Counted from the stretch's first letter, positions 34,108 to 44,190 are shown. The stretch: 64,000 bases of DNA from Bacillota bacterium (GCA_023393235.1 JAEWMH010000131.1:5258-69257), one strand, 5' to 3'. Notes: generated by a model not told the origin, from the letters alone. A program made the numbers and translations.

Positions 34108-36357
34108 ATGTCCAAGAAGCACTTATGGGAGCAATACGGCCGTACGGTGGCCGGCCCCCGTACCAAATGGGTAACCATTCTGATCTGGATTTTGCTGGCG
34201 GGCGGATTAAGCATGCTCTTGCCCTCAGCCAAAAGCCAGGAAAACAACAACGCGGCCAATCTGCCTGCGGACACACAATCTGTCGTAAGCGATGCTTTAG
34301 CCGCACGGGAATTCCCGGGCGACGCCGGAGTCCCTGCGCTATTGGTATGGCACCGCCCCGGCGGGATGCAGGATGGAGACCTGGCAGGCATCCAGAGTGT
34401 GACCCGCACATTGGAGCAGGAGCCTCTGACCCACCAGCTTGTGGTGCCGCCTCTGCACAAAATGCCGCCCCAGGCGCTGCGCAGCCAGCTGTCTCAGGAT
34501 CAGAGCACGCTGGTGCTGCCCGTCATTTTCCAAAAAGGGTCGGATACGGAGGCGCTTAAAGCCGATCTGGAAACCCTGAAGGAAAAAACAGCGGCTCTTT
34601 TGGGCGCCGACCCCTTCGCCGCCAAAACTGACGGTGCGGAGCTGAGCGCCCGGGTATCCGGACCAGTCGGCATCCAGGTGGATGCGGTTGGACTATTTAA
34701 AAGCGCGGATGTGTCCCTGTTGATTGGCACTGTGCTCCTGGTGCTGATTATTCTGCTCCTGATTTACCGTTCGCCGATCCTCGCACTGATCCCCATTGTG
34801 GGTGTAGGCTTTGCTTATGCAGTGGTCAATCCCCTTATCGGCTGGATTGCTTCCATGGGCTGGATCGAAGTGGACTCCCAGGCCATGTCCATCATGACGG
34901 TGCTCCTGTTCGGCGCCGGAACAGATTATTGTCTCTTCCTGATCGCCCGCTTCCGCCAGACGCTGAAGGAGGAAAAGGACAAGAGCAAGGCATTGCTTAA
35001 CGCTATCAGCGATTCCTCGGGCGCCATTGCCATGAGCGGATTTACTGTCGTGCTTTCTCTTCTGGCGCTGCTTCTGGCCAAATACGGAGCGTATCACCGT
35101 TTTGCAGTACCGTTCAGTTTGTCCATTCTGGTTATGGGCATTGCCAGTCTGACGCTGGTGCCCGCGCTGCTGGCTGTGCTTGGCCGGACCTCCTTCTATC
35201 CCTTCATCCCGCGGACCCGGGAGATGCAGGAGGAGCGGGCGGCCCGCACCGGCAAGCCCGTTCCGCCCGCACGGCATCCCCACCCGTACAGCAATATTTT
35301 CAGCGGCTGGATTGTTAGAAAGCCCTGGACTGTCGCCTTATCCGCGTTTATCCTGCTGGGGGTGCTAGCGTCCTTCGCGCCGCGCATCTCCTACACCTTT
35401 GATACCCTGTCCTCGTTTCCGGAGGATATGGAATCCCGTCAGGGCTTCGCGGTGATTGCCGAGCAGTTCAGCCCCGGTGAGCTCGCGCCTGTTAAGGTGA
35501 TGCTGGACACAGACGGCAAGCAGGTAGACGGTGCAGCGGCGTTGAAGGCACTGCCTTTCGTCAGCAAGGTGTCCGATCCTGTTGCGGGCAAAACAGACCC
35601 TACCCTCGTCGCCTATGAGGTAGAACTGAACATGAACCCGTATTCGGCTGAGGCCATGGACACCATTCCCCAATTTTATACTGCCATGGAGAAGGCTTTG
35701 GGCGCTTCCGGCGTAGGGGAGCCAGGAGACAAGGTGTGGATTTCCGGCCAAACGGCCACCCAATATGATACCCGTGAAACCGGTGACCGGGATGCCTCGG
35801 TTATCATTCCGGCGGTCATTATCTTGATTGCCCTGCTGCTGCTGGTGTACCTGCGGTCCATCATTGCAGTGGTGTATTTAATCGCTACGGTGCTCCTGTC
35901 CTACTTCTCGGCGTTAGGGCTGGGCTGGCTGGTCATTCATTATCTGTTGGGTGCCGACGCCATCCAGGGCTTCATTCCCGTCTATGCCTTCGTCTTCCTG
36001 GTGGCGCTGGGTGAGGACTACAATATCTTCATGATCTCCGGCATCTGGCAAAAAAGCCGCACCATGCCCCTCTCCCGTGCCATCCGGGAGGGCGTTATGG
36101 AAAGCGGCTCGGTTATCACTTCCGCAGGCCTGATTCTGGCCGGCACCTTTGCGGTTCTGGGCACCCTGCCCATTCAGATTCTGGTTCACTTCGGGATCAT
36201 TACCGCCATCGGCGTGCTGCTGGATACCTTTGTGGTAAGACCGTTCCTGGTGCCTGCGCTGACCCGGATTCTCGGCAAATGGTCCTTCTGGCCGGGGCGG
36301 TATACACCGATTCCGGAGGAGGAGCCGGCGCTCCAGAGCGGACGGGGTAAAGCTTAA
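34108..36357 (+). CDS. MMPL/RND family membrane transporter
   Basis: 749 residues from ATG 34108 (AAAGGAG eight bases upstream). The plan is MmpL/YdfJ-like: helix 1 (TKWVTILIWILLAGGLSMLLP), an outer domain, five helices with FGAGTDYCLFLIARFR, then a repeat of the same plan with VALGEDYNIFMISGIW near the end. The conserved D-Y pairs in both halves are part of the proton relay. Such proteins export lipids, siderophores or drugs. Regulation by the divergent TetR-type gene is likely. Confidence 0.9.
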   Translation: MSKKHLWEQYGRTVAGPRTKWVTILIWILLAGGLSMLLPSAKSQENNNAANLPADTQSVVSDALAAREFPGDAGVPALLVWHRPGGMQDGDLAGIQSVTRTLEQEPLTHQLVVPPLHKMPPQALRSQLSQDQSTLVLPVIFQKGSDTEALKADLETLKEKTAALLGADPFAAKTDGAELSARVSGPVGIQVDAVGLFKSADVSLLIGTVLLVLIILLLIYRSPILALIPIVGVGFAYAVVNPLIGWIASMGWIEVDSQAMSIMTVLLFGAGTDYCLFLIARFRQTLKEEKDKSKALLNAISDSSGAIAMSGFTVVLSLLALLLAKYGAYHRFAVPFSLSILVMGIASLTLVPALLAVLGRTSFYPFIPRTREMQEERAARTGKPVPPARHPHPYSNIFSGWIVRKPWTVALSAFILLGVLASFAPRISYTFDTLSSFPEDMESRQGFAVIAEQFSPGELAPVKVMLDTDGKQVDGAAALKALPFVSKVSDPVAGKTDPTLVAYEVELNMNPYSAEAMDTIPQFYTAMEKALGASGVGEPGDKVWISGQTATQYDTRETGDRDASVIIPAVIILIALLLLVYLRSIIAVVYLIATVLLSYFSALGLGWLVIHYLLGADAIQGFIPVYAFVFLVALGEDYNIFMISGIWQKSRTMPLSRAIREGVMESGSVITSAGLILAGTFAVLGTLPIQILVHFGIITAIGVLLDTFVVRPFLVPALTRILGKWSFWPGRYTPIPEEEPALQSGRGKA

Positions 36358-36454
36358 CCGCAGCAAGATAACCTTCTGCCGCCGAAGAGGAGCTTTGGGC
36401 AGGAGGAGCCGCAGTTCTTTCGTGGCTCCGAACCACCTGTCGAAGCTGTCCAAA

Positions 36455-36628
36455 TGCAAAAGTGCAGCTATTTTAGCCGGGAGGGCCTAAGTGGGAGCCA
36501 CATCCTGCAAAAGTGCAGCTAATTCCGCTCCATAACCGGTTCATCGGACTTCCAGCGGAAAATAACGGCACTTTTGCAGGCGCACCGGCGGGTCGAATCG
36601 TTTTGTCTGAACATAACTGCACTTTGCA
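36455..36628. repeat. Symmetric intergenic element, copy D (variant core)
   Basis: Direct blocks start at 36455 and 36506 (both TGCAAAAGTGCAGCTA). Inverted blocks end at 36578 (GCACTTTTGCA) and 36628 (TGCACTTTGCA). Spacings are 51, 123 and 50 bp, so the plan matches the other copies while the block sequence is different. It fills the gap between the convergent MMPL and hydrolase genes. No T-run terminator is seen there. Confidence 0.78.
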
Positions 36629-36634
36629 GTTTGC

Positions 36635-37549
36635 CTATACTCCGGCTTCCTCCAAAAACTCCCCGACGATACGGTCGTATTCGTCGGGGTTTTTCATATA
36701 TGCTTCCGCATGGTCCGCACGCGGAGCCAGGTACAGCCGTTTCGGCCCTTGCTTCAGCCGGAACATCTCCTCGGTCATCCGCTTCTCAATATAGCTGTCC
36801 TCCTGCCCGTGGATGAACAGCACCGGTGTGCCCGCCAACGGAAGACTGCGCAGGGATTCTGCCATATCCAGCCTCGCTCCGGTGCGCAGCCGGCAGATCA
36901 GCGCCACCAGCCGGATGGTGGGGAACACGGGGAAGTGGGGGTATTCCACCTTCAGCCGGTAGATCAGCTGCCCCACAATGTCGGAGTAAGGACAATCCGC
37001 GATGCTAAACCGCAGCCGCTCATCGCTAGCAGCATGCTGCAGCACGGTAGCGGCCCCCATGGATTCCCCGTGGGTGCCCACCACCGCCCCGGGGCCCATA
37101 CGCCGGAACACCCAGTCCACCCAGGCGCGCAGATCTTCTTTTTCATAGAAGCCGTATGTGGTGGAGGATCCTCCGCTTTGACCATGCCGGCGGTGATCGT
37201 AAGCCAGCACATGATAGCCCCGTTTGCGGAACAGCTCCACATATTTGATGGAGGACAATCTGGACCGGGTTACGCCATGCGCCAGGATCACGGTTTTATT
37301 GCTGTCCGCACCGCAGGGAATGAACCAGCCGGAGAGGGCATACCCATAGGGAGAGGTGATTGTCACGTCCTCCTTGGGAAGCGCCTCCAGATAGGCCAAG
37401 TCCAGTACACCGCTGTCCGCTTCGAACCGGAGAATCCGCTCCCCGTCCCAAACCTTGATCAGCACCACCTTGCCGGAAAAATGCCACAAGGCTGCGCCAA
37501 AAGCCACAGCTGCCACAACCAGCGGCAGGGCAATCCATATCCACCACAT
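36635..37549 (-). CDS. Membrane-anchored alpha/beta hydrolase
   Basis: 304 residues from ATG 37549 (GGGGTG upstream). A single N-terminal membrane helix (MWWIWIALPLVVAAVAFGAALW) anchors the protein, with the catalytic domain outside or inside unresolved. Fold motifs: TVILAHGVTRSR (oxyanion), YDHRRHGQSGG, nucleophile elbow GTHGESMGAA, acid region PVLFIHGQEDSYI and final His in RADHAEA. It belongs to the BAAT/peptidase S9-like serine hydrolases (YqkD type). Substrate unknown. Confidence 0.87.
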   Translation of the reverse strand: MWWIWIALPLVVAAVAFGAALWHFSGKVVLIKVWDGERILRFEADSGVLDLAYLEALPKEDVTITSPYGYALSGWFIPCGADSNKTVILAHGVTRSRLSSIKYVELFRKRGYHVLAYDHRRHGQSGGSSTTYGFYEKEDLRAWVDWVFRRMGPGAVVGTHGESMGAATVLQHAASDERLRFSIADCPYSDIVGQLIYRLKVEYPHFPVFPTIRLVALICRLRTGARLDMAESLRSLPLAGTPVLFIHGQEDSYIEKRMTEEMFRLKQGPKRLYLAPRADHAEAYMKNPDEYDRIVGEFLEEAGV

Positions 37550-37722
37550 CCAACAACACCCCGGAACCCTCAAATTTTTCGGCCGATTTGCCGCAATACC
37601 TATATGATAGGTGCGGATGGAGCCAAAAGCAACGGGTTCCATTATTCTGTACAAGGGTGCTTTTGGGCCTCGGATTGGAGTATAATGGGTAGGATCAAGC
37701 ATATGGAGAGGAAGGATTTGCA

Positions 37723-38364
37723 GTGGCAAACACACACGTGTATACCCGGCGCGAAGAGATCGCCAATGCCATTATCCATGGAATTGGCGCCTTGCTGAGT
37801 GTCGCCGCTTTGGTTCTGCTGGTGGTATTCGCCAGTCTGGACGGCAGCGCCTGGCATGTGGTGAGCTTCACCATCTATGGCGTTACCATGCTTATATTGT
37901 ATACTTGCTCCACCCTGGTTCACAGCTTTCCCGAGGGCAAAGTTAAGGACCTGTTCGAGATTTTCGACCATTCCTCCATCTATCTGTTTATTGCCGGCAC
38001 CTATACGCCGCTGTTGTTTAATGTGATCCGCGGACCCTTGGGCTGGACCCTGTTCGGCATCGTGTGGGGCATCGCACTGGTGGGTATCGCCTTTAAGGCC
38101 TTTTTTACCAAGCGGTTTCTGTTCACCTCCACCATTTTTTATATCGCCATGGGCTGGATCATTGTATTCGCTTGGAATACGCTGACCCATAACTTGGCGC
38201 AGGGCGGGGTCATTCTCCTGGTAGCCGGCGGATTATTTTATACCCTGGGCACCATCTTCTATGTTTGGCGCAGCTTTCCCTACCATCATGCCGTCTGGCA
38301 TTTGTTTGTGCTGGGTGGGAGCATCTGCCATTTTTTTGCTATCATTGTGTACGTGCTGCCGTAA
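37723..38364 (+). CDS. Hemolysin III family (PAQR-like) membrane protein
   Basis: 213 residues, seven membrane helices. GTG 37723 has GGAAGGA upstream. Motifs: EEIANAIIHGIGALLS in the first helix, LYTCSTLVHSFPEGKVKDLFEIFDHSSIYLFIAGTYTP, and the C-terminal HAVWHLFVLGGSICHFFAI with metal-binding histidines. The family (TrhA/YplQ) affects membrane fluidity and may act as a metal-dependent hydrolase; the name hemolysin is historical. Confidence 0.92.
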   Translation: MANTHVYTRREEIANAIIHGIGALLSVAALVLLVVFASLDGSAWHVVSFTIYGVTMLILYTCSTLVHSFPEGKVKDLFEIFDHSSIYLFIAGTYTPLLFNVIRGPLGWTLFGIVWGIALVGIAFKAFFTKRFLFTSTIFYIAMGWIIVFAWNTLTHNLAQGGVILLVAGGLFYTLGTIFYVWRSFPYHHAVWHLFVLGGSICHFFAIIVYVLP

Positions 38365-38410
38365 AGACTACTTTTCATTTATTCCTCTATCCAAAAGGAG
38401 CTGCAATCCC

Positions 38411-39193
38411 ATGGCATTTATGGACTGTCATTTCTTCTCGGATTCCTTGGGCGTCTCGGCGTCCATGTATGTGATCCTGCCCCAGGTGGCCAAAAACCAG
38501 ATCGGCATGGAGTCCGCCGAGCGGGGCGGCAAACATCCCACGCTGTACCTGCTCCACGGTTTGTCCGACGACCACACGATCTGGATGCGGCGCACCTCCA
38601 TTGAGCGGTATGCCTCCGCTTTGGGACTGGCGGTGGTGATGCCTGCGGTGAACCGGAGCTTTTATACCGACATGCCCAATGGCCACAAATACTGGCAGTT
38701 CGTCAGCGAGGAGTTGCCGGCCCTTGCCCGTTCCTTCTTCCCCTTGTCGGATAAACGGGAGGATAACTATGTCGCCGGCTTGTCCATGGGAGGTTACGGG
38801 GCCATGAAGCTGGCCTTGACCCATCCCGACCGTTTCGCCGCCGCGGCCAGTCTGTCGGGGGTGATGGATGTGAAGTGGGCGGTTCAGGCCCATCCCGGCG
38901 ATGAGTTCAAATGGCTGTTCGGAAATTACGGGGGAATTGACGGCACACCGGCGGATTTGTTCCAGCTGGCAACGGAGCTTGCCGCTTCCGGGAAGGAGCA
39001 GCCCAAGCTGTACCAGTTCTGCGGCACGGAGGACTTCCTGTACGACTCCAATGTCCGGTTCCGCGATCATGCGCAGGAAAAAGGCCTGGAGCTTACCTAC
39101 GCGGAAGGGCCTGGCGGCCATAGCTGGGAGATTTGGGATAACCGCATCCAAGATGTGCTGAAGTGGCTGCCCCTGCCGGAGAAACGCCTATGA
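38411..39193 (+). CDS. Esterase family alpha/beta hydrolase (tributyrin-esterase type)
   Basis: 260 residues from ATG 38411 (AAAAGGAG upstream). Nucleophile elbow GLSMGGYGAMKLAL, oxyanion strand PTLYLLHGLSDDHTIWMRRT, Asp in GTEDFLYD and final His in GPGGHSWEIWD match the esterase D/EstA-like family. Such enzymes remove acetyl or short-chain acyl groups, including acetyl from xylan or EPS. No signal peptide, so cytoplasmic. It overlaps the next gene by four bases (ATGA), so the two are coupled. Confidence 0.9.
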   Translation: MAFMDCHFFSDSLGVSASMYVILPQVAKNQIGMESAERGGKHPTLYLLHGLSDDHTIWMRRTSIERYASALGLAVVMPAVNRSFYTDMPNGHKYWQFVSEELPALARSFFPLSDKREDNYVAGLSMGGYGAMKLALTHPDRFAAAASLSGVMDVKWAVQAHPGDEFKWLFGNYGGIDGTPADLFQLATELAASGKEQPKLYQFCGTEDFLYDSNVRFRDHAQEKGLELTYAEGPGGHSWEIWDNRIQDVLKWLPLPEKRL

Positions 39194-40014
39194 TCAAGTG
39201 GGACGGACATACCCATACCCGCTTTTGCAGGCACGGCAGCCCGGAACCACAGGAAAAATACATACAAGAAGCAGTGAAGCAGGGCTTCCAGCGCTATTCC
39301 ATAACGGAGCATCCGCCTCTGCCCAAGGGGTGGATCGATAACCCGGCTCTGATGGAGGAACTGGCCATGCCCCTGGCCGAGCTTCCGGCATATTTCCGCT
39401 ATGTGCGGAAGATGAAGGAGCGTTATTCGGGGATTATCGATATTCCGGCAGGGCTGGAGGTGGATTACCTTCATGGCGCTGCCGCGTATTCCGAAGCGAT
39501 GCTGGAGCCTTGGCTGAACATCCTGGAGGATATTGTCGTGTCGGTCCATTACCTGCCTGGCAAAGGCGGCATGCGCTGTATCGATTTTACGCCGGAGGAT
39601 TTCCGCGAGGGGCTGCTGGAGCATTACGGCTCGATGGAAGCGGTGGCGGCGGAATATTACGATCATGTGGAGCAGGCCATCCAATGGGCCAAAACGGCAG
39701 GTCTGCCGGGCAGATTACGCATCGGCCACATCAATCTGATCGAGAAATTCCAGAATGTGCTTCCGCCTCTGGAGGATAGCTTCATCCGCGGCAGGCTGGA
39801 GAAGCTGCTCCCCCTGTTGGCGGAAACAGGCTTCGGCCTGGATGTGAATACAGCCGGTCTCCGGGTGGGGACCTGTGGTAAGCCGTATGTGCCGGAGTGG
39901 TTTCTGAAGCAGTGCCGCGGGGCGGGAATTCCCCTTGTGTACGGCTCCGATTCCCACAAGCCGGAGCATGTGGGCTTCGGCTGGGAATGGTTCGAGCAAG
40001 CTATGCAGGAATGA
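39190..40014 (+). CDS. Histidinol-phosphatase, PHP family
   Basis: 274 residues. WDGHTHTRFCRHGSPE at the start, SITEHPPLPKG, SVHYLP, RIGHINLIEKF and YGSDSHKPEHVG supply the metal-binding histidines and aspartates of the PHP family. This is the HisK/HisJ type that dephosphorylates histidinol-phosphate in histidine biosynthesis. ATG 39190 overlaps the esterase stop. No other his genes are nearby, so this fits the scattered hisJ arrangement of Bacillales. Confidence 0.88.
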   Translation: MIKWDGHTHTRFCRHGSPEPQEKYIQEAVKQGFQRYSITEHPPLPKGWIDNPALMEELAMPLAELPAYFRYVRKMKERYSGIIDIPAGLEVDYLHGAAAYSEAMLEPWLNILEDIVVSVHYLPGKGGMRCIDFTPEDFREGLLEHYGSMEAVAAEYYDHVEQAIQWAKTAGLPGRLRIGHINLIEKFQNVLPPLEDSFIRGRLEKLLPLLAETGFGLDVNTAGLRVGTCGKPYVPEWFLKQCRGAGIPLVYGSDSHKPEHVGFGWEWFEQAMQE

Positions 40015-40051
40015 GCCCATGAGGCTCCAGATTGCAATACGCATATCAAAA

Positions 40052-40085
40052 AGAGGCTTTCCGGCTTAAGGGCCGGAAGGCCTCT
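40052..40085. terminator. Bidirectional terminator between hisK-like and cheA
   Basis: AGAGGCTTTCCGGC (40052-40065) pairs with GCCGGAAGGCCTCT (40072-40085), one G-U pair. The T-run is on the - strand (TTTTT), serving cheA best; on the + strand it is weak. Confidence 0.8.
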
Positions 40086-40112
40086 TCGTTGTAAGCTAAG
40101 AGTGAAGCCCCT

Positions 40113-42137
40113 TTATTGCCCCTTCAGCATCTGGAACAAATAGGAGATTTCCGCAATCAGCGCCACCCGGCCGTTGCCCAGAATAGCGGCTCCGGCTACA
40201 TAGGGGATTTTGCCCAGGTAGCTGCCCAACGTCTTAATCACAACCTCCTGATTGCCAAGAAGCTCATCCACTGCCAAGGCGATTTTCTTTTCGGCCGAAC
40301 CGACGATCACAATGGGCTGGTGCTTCTTCTGCTTTAGGGGGCGTTCATAGTTCAGCACATCGCTCAGCCAGACCAGGGGGATGGTTTCCTTCCGGATGAC
40401 CAGGACGCTTTGGCCCTGGATGGTTTTGATGTCCTTGTCCAACACCCGGACGATCTCCACCACATTGGTCATCGGAATCATATAATCCCGTTGGGAGACC
40501 TTCACCTTCAGTCCTGTAATAATGGCCAAAGTGAGGGGGAGGCGGATGGTGAAACGGGTGCCTGTACCGGGCCGGGAATCAATGTGGATCATCCCGTTCA
40601 GCCGTTCGATCTGGCTGCGGACAATATCCATGCCTACACCGCGTCCGGACACCTCGCTGACCTGGGCGGCAGTGGAGAAGCCGGGGCGGAAGATCAGGTG
40701 AATGACGTCCTGGTCCGACAGATGGGCTGCCTCCTCCTCCGTCACGATCCCCTTGCGCAGGGCCGATTCCAGAATGGCCTCCGGGCGGATCCCGCCGCCG
40801 TCGTCCTCAACGGTAATAATCACCTGGTTATCCTCATGGTATGAGTTTAAGCGTACCGTGCCTTTCGCCGGTTTACCGTTGGCAAGCCGGATCTCCGCCG
40901 TTTCAATGCCATGATCCACCGCATTGCGGAGCAGATGGATCAGCGGGTCCCCGATTTCTTCAATCACAGTCCGGTCAAGCTCGGTTTCCATTCCGTCCAG
41001 AACCAGCTCGATTTCCTTGCCCAGCTTCTGGGACAGATCCCGGACCGTTCTCGGGAACCGCTGGAACAGATGCCGGATAGGCAGCATCCGCGCCTTCATC
41101 ACGCTTTCCTGGAGCTCTCCGACCGTTCGGGAAATATGGTCCGAAATATCCCCCAACCGCTCCACAAACTCCTCATTGCGGTGGGAACGGGTAACGGATT
41201 GCTTCAGCTGCGCCAGTGAGGTCTGGTCGATCAGCAGCTCCCCCACCAGGTTCATCAGATGCTCCAGCCGTTCCACACTGACCCGGATGGTCTGCGGGCC
41301 TTTATTCTGCTTCTCCTCCGCCGAGACCGGATGCTCTTTGGCAGCGGAGGCGGGGGCAGAGTTTTTCGGACCGGTGGCTGCTTGCGGCTGATAAAGCTCT
41401 GCTGCGGCTGCCTCCACATCGGAATGGGCGCGCAAGCCGGCCGCCACTGTCTCCGCACTCTCCCGGGTGGCGAGAAGAAATACGGCGCGGCTGTAGGCTT
41501 CCTCCGTTTCATCATCGAATACGGCTCCCGGCTCGGAGGCTGCCGGATCGGCATAGAGCACGGCGCCGAATTTTGCCTGCACATCCTGCATGATGAGGTA
41601 GTAGCGGGCGCCCTTCATGATACAGCCGGAGCTGAGGGACATCTGCACCTTCAGAATGCTGAACCCGGTTTCCCGGACCTCCTCCAGCCGGAGGGACTGC
41701 TCCAGAGTCAGACCGGCCAATTCCTTCAGCTCTTTTTTAGGGGTTTCCAAGGAAGGGGTACTGTCTACAAATCCCCGAAGCTTAACCAGCAAAAAAGCAA
41801 TATCCGAAAAAGCCGTCTCCCCCATATACTCGTCGCGCAGAAGCTTCAGATGATCTAAGGCCTCGAACAGCAGATTCACCAGATTGCGACCGGCTTGGAG
41901 CTTATTGCTGCGCACCATATCCAGCAGATGCTCCACCTCATGGGTGACGGATTTCATTTCATCAAAGCCCATGGCGGCGGATGAACCTTTAATGGTATGG
42001 GCGGTACGGAAAATCGATTGAATGGTATCCGCGGACGTATCATGCTCCAAATGAAGCAGGTAATGCTCCATACGCTCCAACTGATCTACCATTTCTCCAA
42101 TGAATGCCTCACGGTAGGCTGAAAGATCCTCCATCAT
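40113..42137 (-). CDS. cheA: Chemotaxis histidine kinase
   Basis: 674 residues. P1 phosphotransfer domain with HTIKGSSA (His47), a P2-like CheY-binding region (about 150-245), a dimerisation domain (about 285-345), then the ATPase with LLRNAVDHGIE, DDGGGIRPE and GRGVGMDIVRSQIE, and a C-terminal CheW-like domain. It phosphorylates CheY/CheB in response to receptor state. GGGAGG lies seven bases before ATG 42137. Its neighbours are cheW and an MCP gene, so this is an auxiliary set apart from the main flagellar/che operon. Confidence 0.95.
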   Translation of the reverse strand: MMEDLSAYREAFIGEMVDQLERMEHYLLHLEHDTSADTIQSIFRTAHTIKGSSAAMGFDEMKSVTHEVEHLLDMVRSNKLQAGRNLVNLLFEALDHLKLLRDEYMGETAFSDIAFLLVKLRGFVDSTPSLETPKKELKELAGLTLEQSLRLEEVRETGFSILKVQMSLSSGCIMKGARYYLIMQDVQAKFGAVLYADPAASEPGAVFDDETEEAYSRAVFLLATRESAETVAAGLRAHSDVEAAAAELYQPQAATGPKNSAPASAAKEHPVSAEEKQNKGPQTIRVSVERLEHLMNLVGELLIDQTSLAQLKQSVTRSHRNEEFVERLGDISDHISRTVGELQESVMKARMLPIRHLFQRFPRTVRDLSQKLGKEIELVLDGMETELDRTVIEEIGDPLIHLLRNAVDHGIETAEIRLANGKPAKGTVRLNSYHEDNQVIITVEDDGGGIRPEAILESALRKGIVTEEEAAHLSDQDVIHLIFRPGFSTAAQVSEVSGRGVGMDIVRSQIERLNGMIHIDSRPGTGTRFTIRLPLTLAIITGLKVKVSQRDYMIPMTNVVEIVRVLDKDIKTIQGQSVLVIRKETIPLVWLSDVLNYERPLKQKKHQPIVIVGSAEKKIALAVDELLGNQEVVIKTLGSYLGKIPYVAGAAILGNGRVALIAEISYLFQMLKGQ

Positions 42138-42155
42138 GCTGTGCCTCCCGTCTCC

Positions 42156-42584
42156 TTATTCCTGCAGAAGGACTTCATCCAGCTTCAGTATGCCGACCAA
42201 ATGCTGTCCCCGGAGCCCTATGCCCGAAAAAAACGCACCATTCACACTGCCCATCTGGACAGGCGGAGGCTGTACCTCCGGATACGTGGTCACCTTATTG
42301 ACCTGATCAACGATAATGCCTACCGCTTCCTCCTGGTGATGTACGACCACAATCCGGGTGGCTTTGGTATAGGCCTCATCGGCCATTCCGAACATATTGC
42401 GCAGACTCACCACCGGAACCACCATTCCCCTCAGGTTGATGATTCCCTTCACATAAAATTTGGAGTGGGGTAAATCCGTAATCGCCTGCATTTTGATAAT
42501 CTCGTGGATATCCTCAATTTTAATGGCGTAATTCTCGCCGCCCACGGTCATTTCGATATATTGGTCCTGCTGAACGGTAGCCAT
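42156..42584 (-). CDS. cheW: Chemotaxis coupling protein
   Basis: 142 residues from ATG 42584 (GGTGTGAG upstream). The two SH3-like halves are recognisable: QYIEMTVGGENYAIKIEDIHEIIK and GIINLRGMVVPVVSLRNMFGM, followed by VDQVNKVTTY. It links receptors to CheA at the membrane. It starts 19 bases after the MCP stop and ends 18 bases before cheA. Confidence 0.93.
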   Translation of the reverse strand: MATVQQDQYIEMTVGGENYAIKIEDIHEIIKMQAITDLPHSKFYVKGIINLRGMVVPVVSLRNMFGMADEAYTKATRIVVVHHQEEAVGIIVDQVNKVTTYPEVQPPPVQMGSVNGAFFSGIGLRGQHLVGILKLDEVLLQE

Positions 42585-42603
42585 AAGCTCACACCCGAAT
42601 CTG

Positions 42604-44190
42604 TTAGATTTTGAATTTGGACACGGAGACATTCAGCTCGTCGGCAAGATGCGCAAGGGATTGGCAGGTTGCAGCCGTTTCCTCCGAGGCCGCAGCCGTT
42701 TCTTCACTGGTGGCGGCGATGGCTTCCACCGATCTCATCACACTGGAGGCTTGGGCGGCCTCTTCCTCACAGGCGGCGGCAATTTCATTCACCTTCTGGG
42801 AGGAGTTGTCCACGGTGCGGATAATGTTACGGAAGGCTTCCTTCATCTCTTCGGATTGAGCGGCGCTTTCGGATACGGCGGAAACGCTTTGCCGTGTATT
42901 TTCCTGCATGGCCTTGATGATGGAGGTGATTTCCTTCGTAGCCTCGCTGCTCCGTTCGGCCAGCTTGCGGACCTCGTCGGCAACCACCGAGAAGCCCCGG
43001 CCCTGGTCTCCTGCACGGGCGGCTTCAATCGCCGCATTGAGGGCCAGAAGATTGGTCTGGTCGGCAATATCGTCTATGACCTCGATAATCGCTCCGATCT
43101 TCCGGGAGTCCTCCTCCAACAGGCTCATGGAGGCATTCACGTTCTGCATGCCGGAGGCGGAGGCTCTGACGATGCCTTCGCCCTGGTTGGCGGTTTGTAC
43201 GGTGTTGTCCGCCAGCTCGGCCGCTTCCTCCGCGCTTTGGGCTGCGGAATTAATGGCAAGGGACAGTTCCCTGAACATGGCGGAAATGGCCTGGGCGGAT
43301 TGCGCTTGAGTTGTGCTGCCGCTGGCGATTTCCTGGGTGCTGGCTGAGATTTGCTCCGAGGCGGCAGCCACACTTTGGGAGGACTGCATGATACCGCCGA
43401 TCAGATTCCGCAGATTATAAATCATGGCATTGATGCTGTCGGCAAGCTGGCCGATTTCATCCTTGGTATGAATATCGGCCTCCTCCCGCAAATCTCCTTC
43501 GGCAACCTTGCCAACCAGGGCAACAATCTCGTTCAGGGGCTTCGAGATCAGCCTTGAGATCACATAGCCGAGGAGGATGCTGATGAGGAGCGCTGCGAGC
43601 ACCAAACCAACCGTAATATTCCGCGATTCAGTATAGGTTTCCAGCGAGGCGTCATTAGCTTTGTCGCCCAGATCAACATTAATTTCGATGAGTTTATCCA
43701 TCAGATCACGGGCTTTGTTGCCTTCAGGACCCAAAGTTGCGGATAAGTACTTCTGAAATTCATCCAAGTTGTTTTTGTAAGCGATTTCCATTCCGGCTGC
43801 AAGCAGCTTGTAGTATGACGCGGTGGTGGTGTCCAGTTCCTTGAGAACCGTTTTTTCCTCAGCCGTATACGCCAATGGGCGGTACGTTTCAATTTGTTCT
43901 GTTACGATTTGTTTAAATGCTTCTATTTCTTTTGCTATACGGTCCTTGTCAGCTTTTTCGGTAGAAGTAGCCATATCCCGGATCGCAACACGAATGTTCA
44001 GAAAATCAATTTGAGCCATGGATAGTGTCTCCATAGACATCAGATTATTGAAATACAACTGCTTGCTATTGTCGTTCATCAGCCCAAGATTGCGGATGGA
44101 GTACAGTCCTACGGTACCTACGACTAAAGACACAAGAACGAAGGCGGAAATAAGCTTGGCGGAGGTCTTCCAGTTCATGAACCATTTCAT
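42604..44190 (-). CDS. Methyl-accepting chemotaxis protein
   Basis: 528 residues from ATG 44190 (GAGGGAG upstream); alternative ATGs at 44208 and 44256 would add up to 22 residues. Helix 1 (SAKLISAFVLVSLVVGTVGLYSI), a four-helix-bundle sensor (about 35-180), helix 2 (NITVGLVLAALLISILLGYVIS), HAMP, then the signalling tip IDDIADQTNLLALNAAIEAARAGDQGRGFSVVADEVRKL. There is no C-terminal CheR-binding pentapeptide. The ligand is not evident. First gene of the mcp-cheW-cheA unit. Confidence 0.94.
   Translation of the reverse strand: MKWFMNWKTSAKLISAFVLVSLVVGTVGLYSIRNLGLMNDNSKQLYFNNLMSMETLSMAQIDFLNIRVAIRDMATSTEKADKDRIAKEIEAFKQIVTEQIETYRPLAYTAEEKTVLKELDTTTASYYKLLAAGMEIAYKNNLDEFQKYLSATLGPEGNKARDLMDKLIEINVDLGDKANDASLETYTESRNITVGLVLAALLISILLGYVISRLISKPLNEIVALVGKVAEGDLREEADIHTKDEIGQLADSINAMIYNLRNLIGGIMQSSQSVAAASEQISASTQEIASGSTTQAQSAQAISAMFRELSLAINSAAQSAEEAAELADNTVQTANQGEGIVRASASGMQNVNASMSLLEEDSRKIGAIIEVIDDIADQTNLLALNAAIEAARAGDQGRGFSVVADEVRKLAERSSEATKEITSIIKAMQENTRQSVSAVSESAAQSEEMKEAFRNIIRTVDNSSQKVNEIAAACEEEAAQASSVMRSVEAIAATSEETAAASEETAATCQSLAHLADELNVSVSKFKI

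Noticed and set aside
36710..37798. 362-residue open frame on the + strand
   Set aside because: Antisense to an alpha/beta hydrolase with complete catalytic motifs; no start signal.
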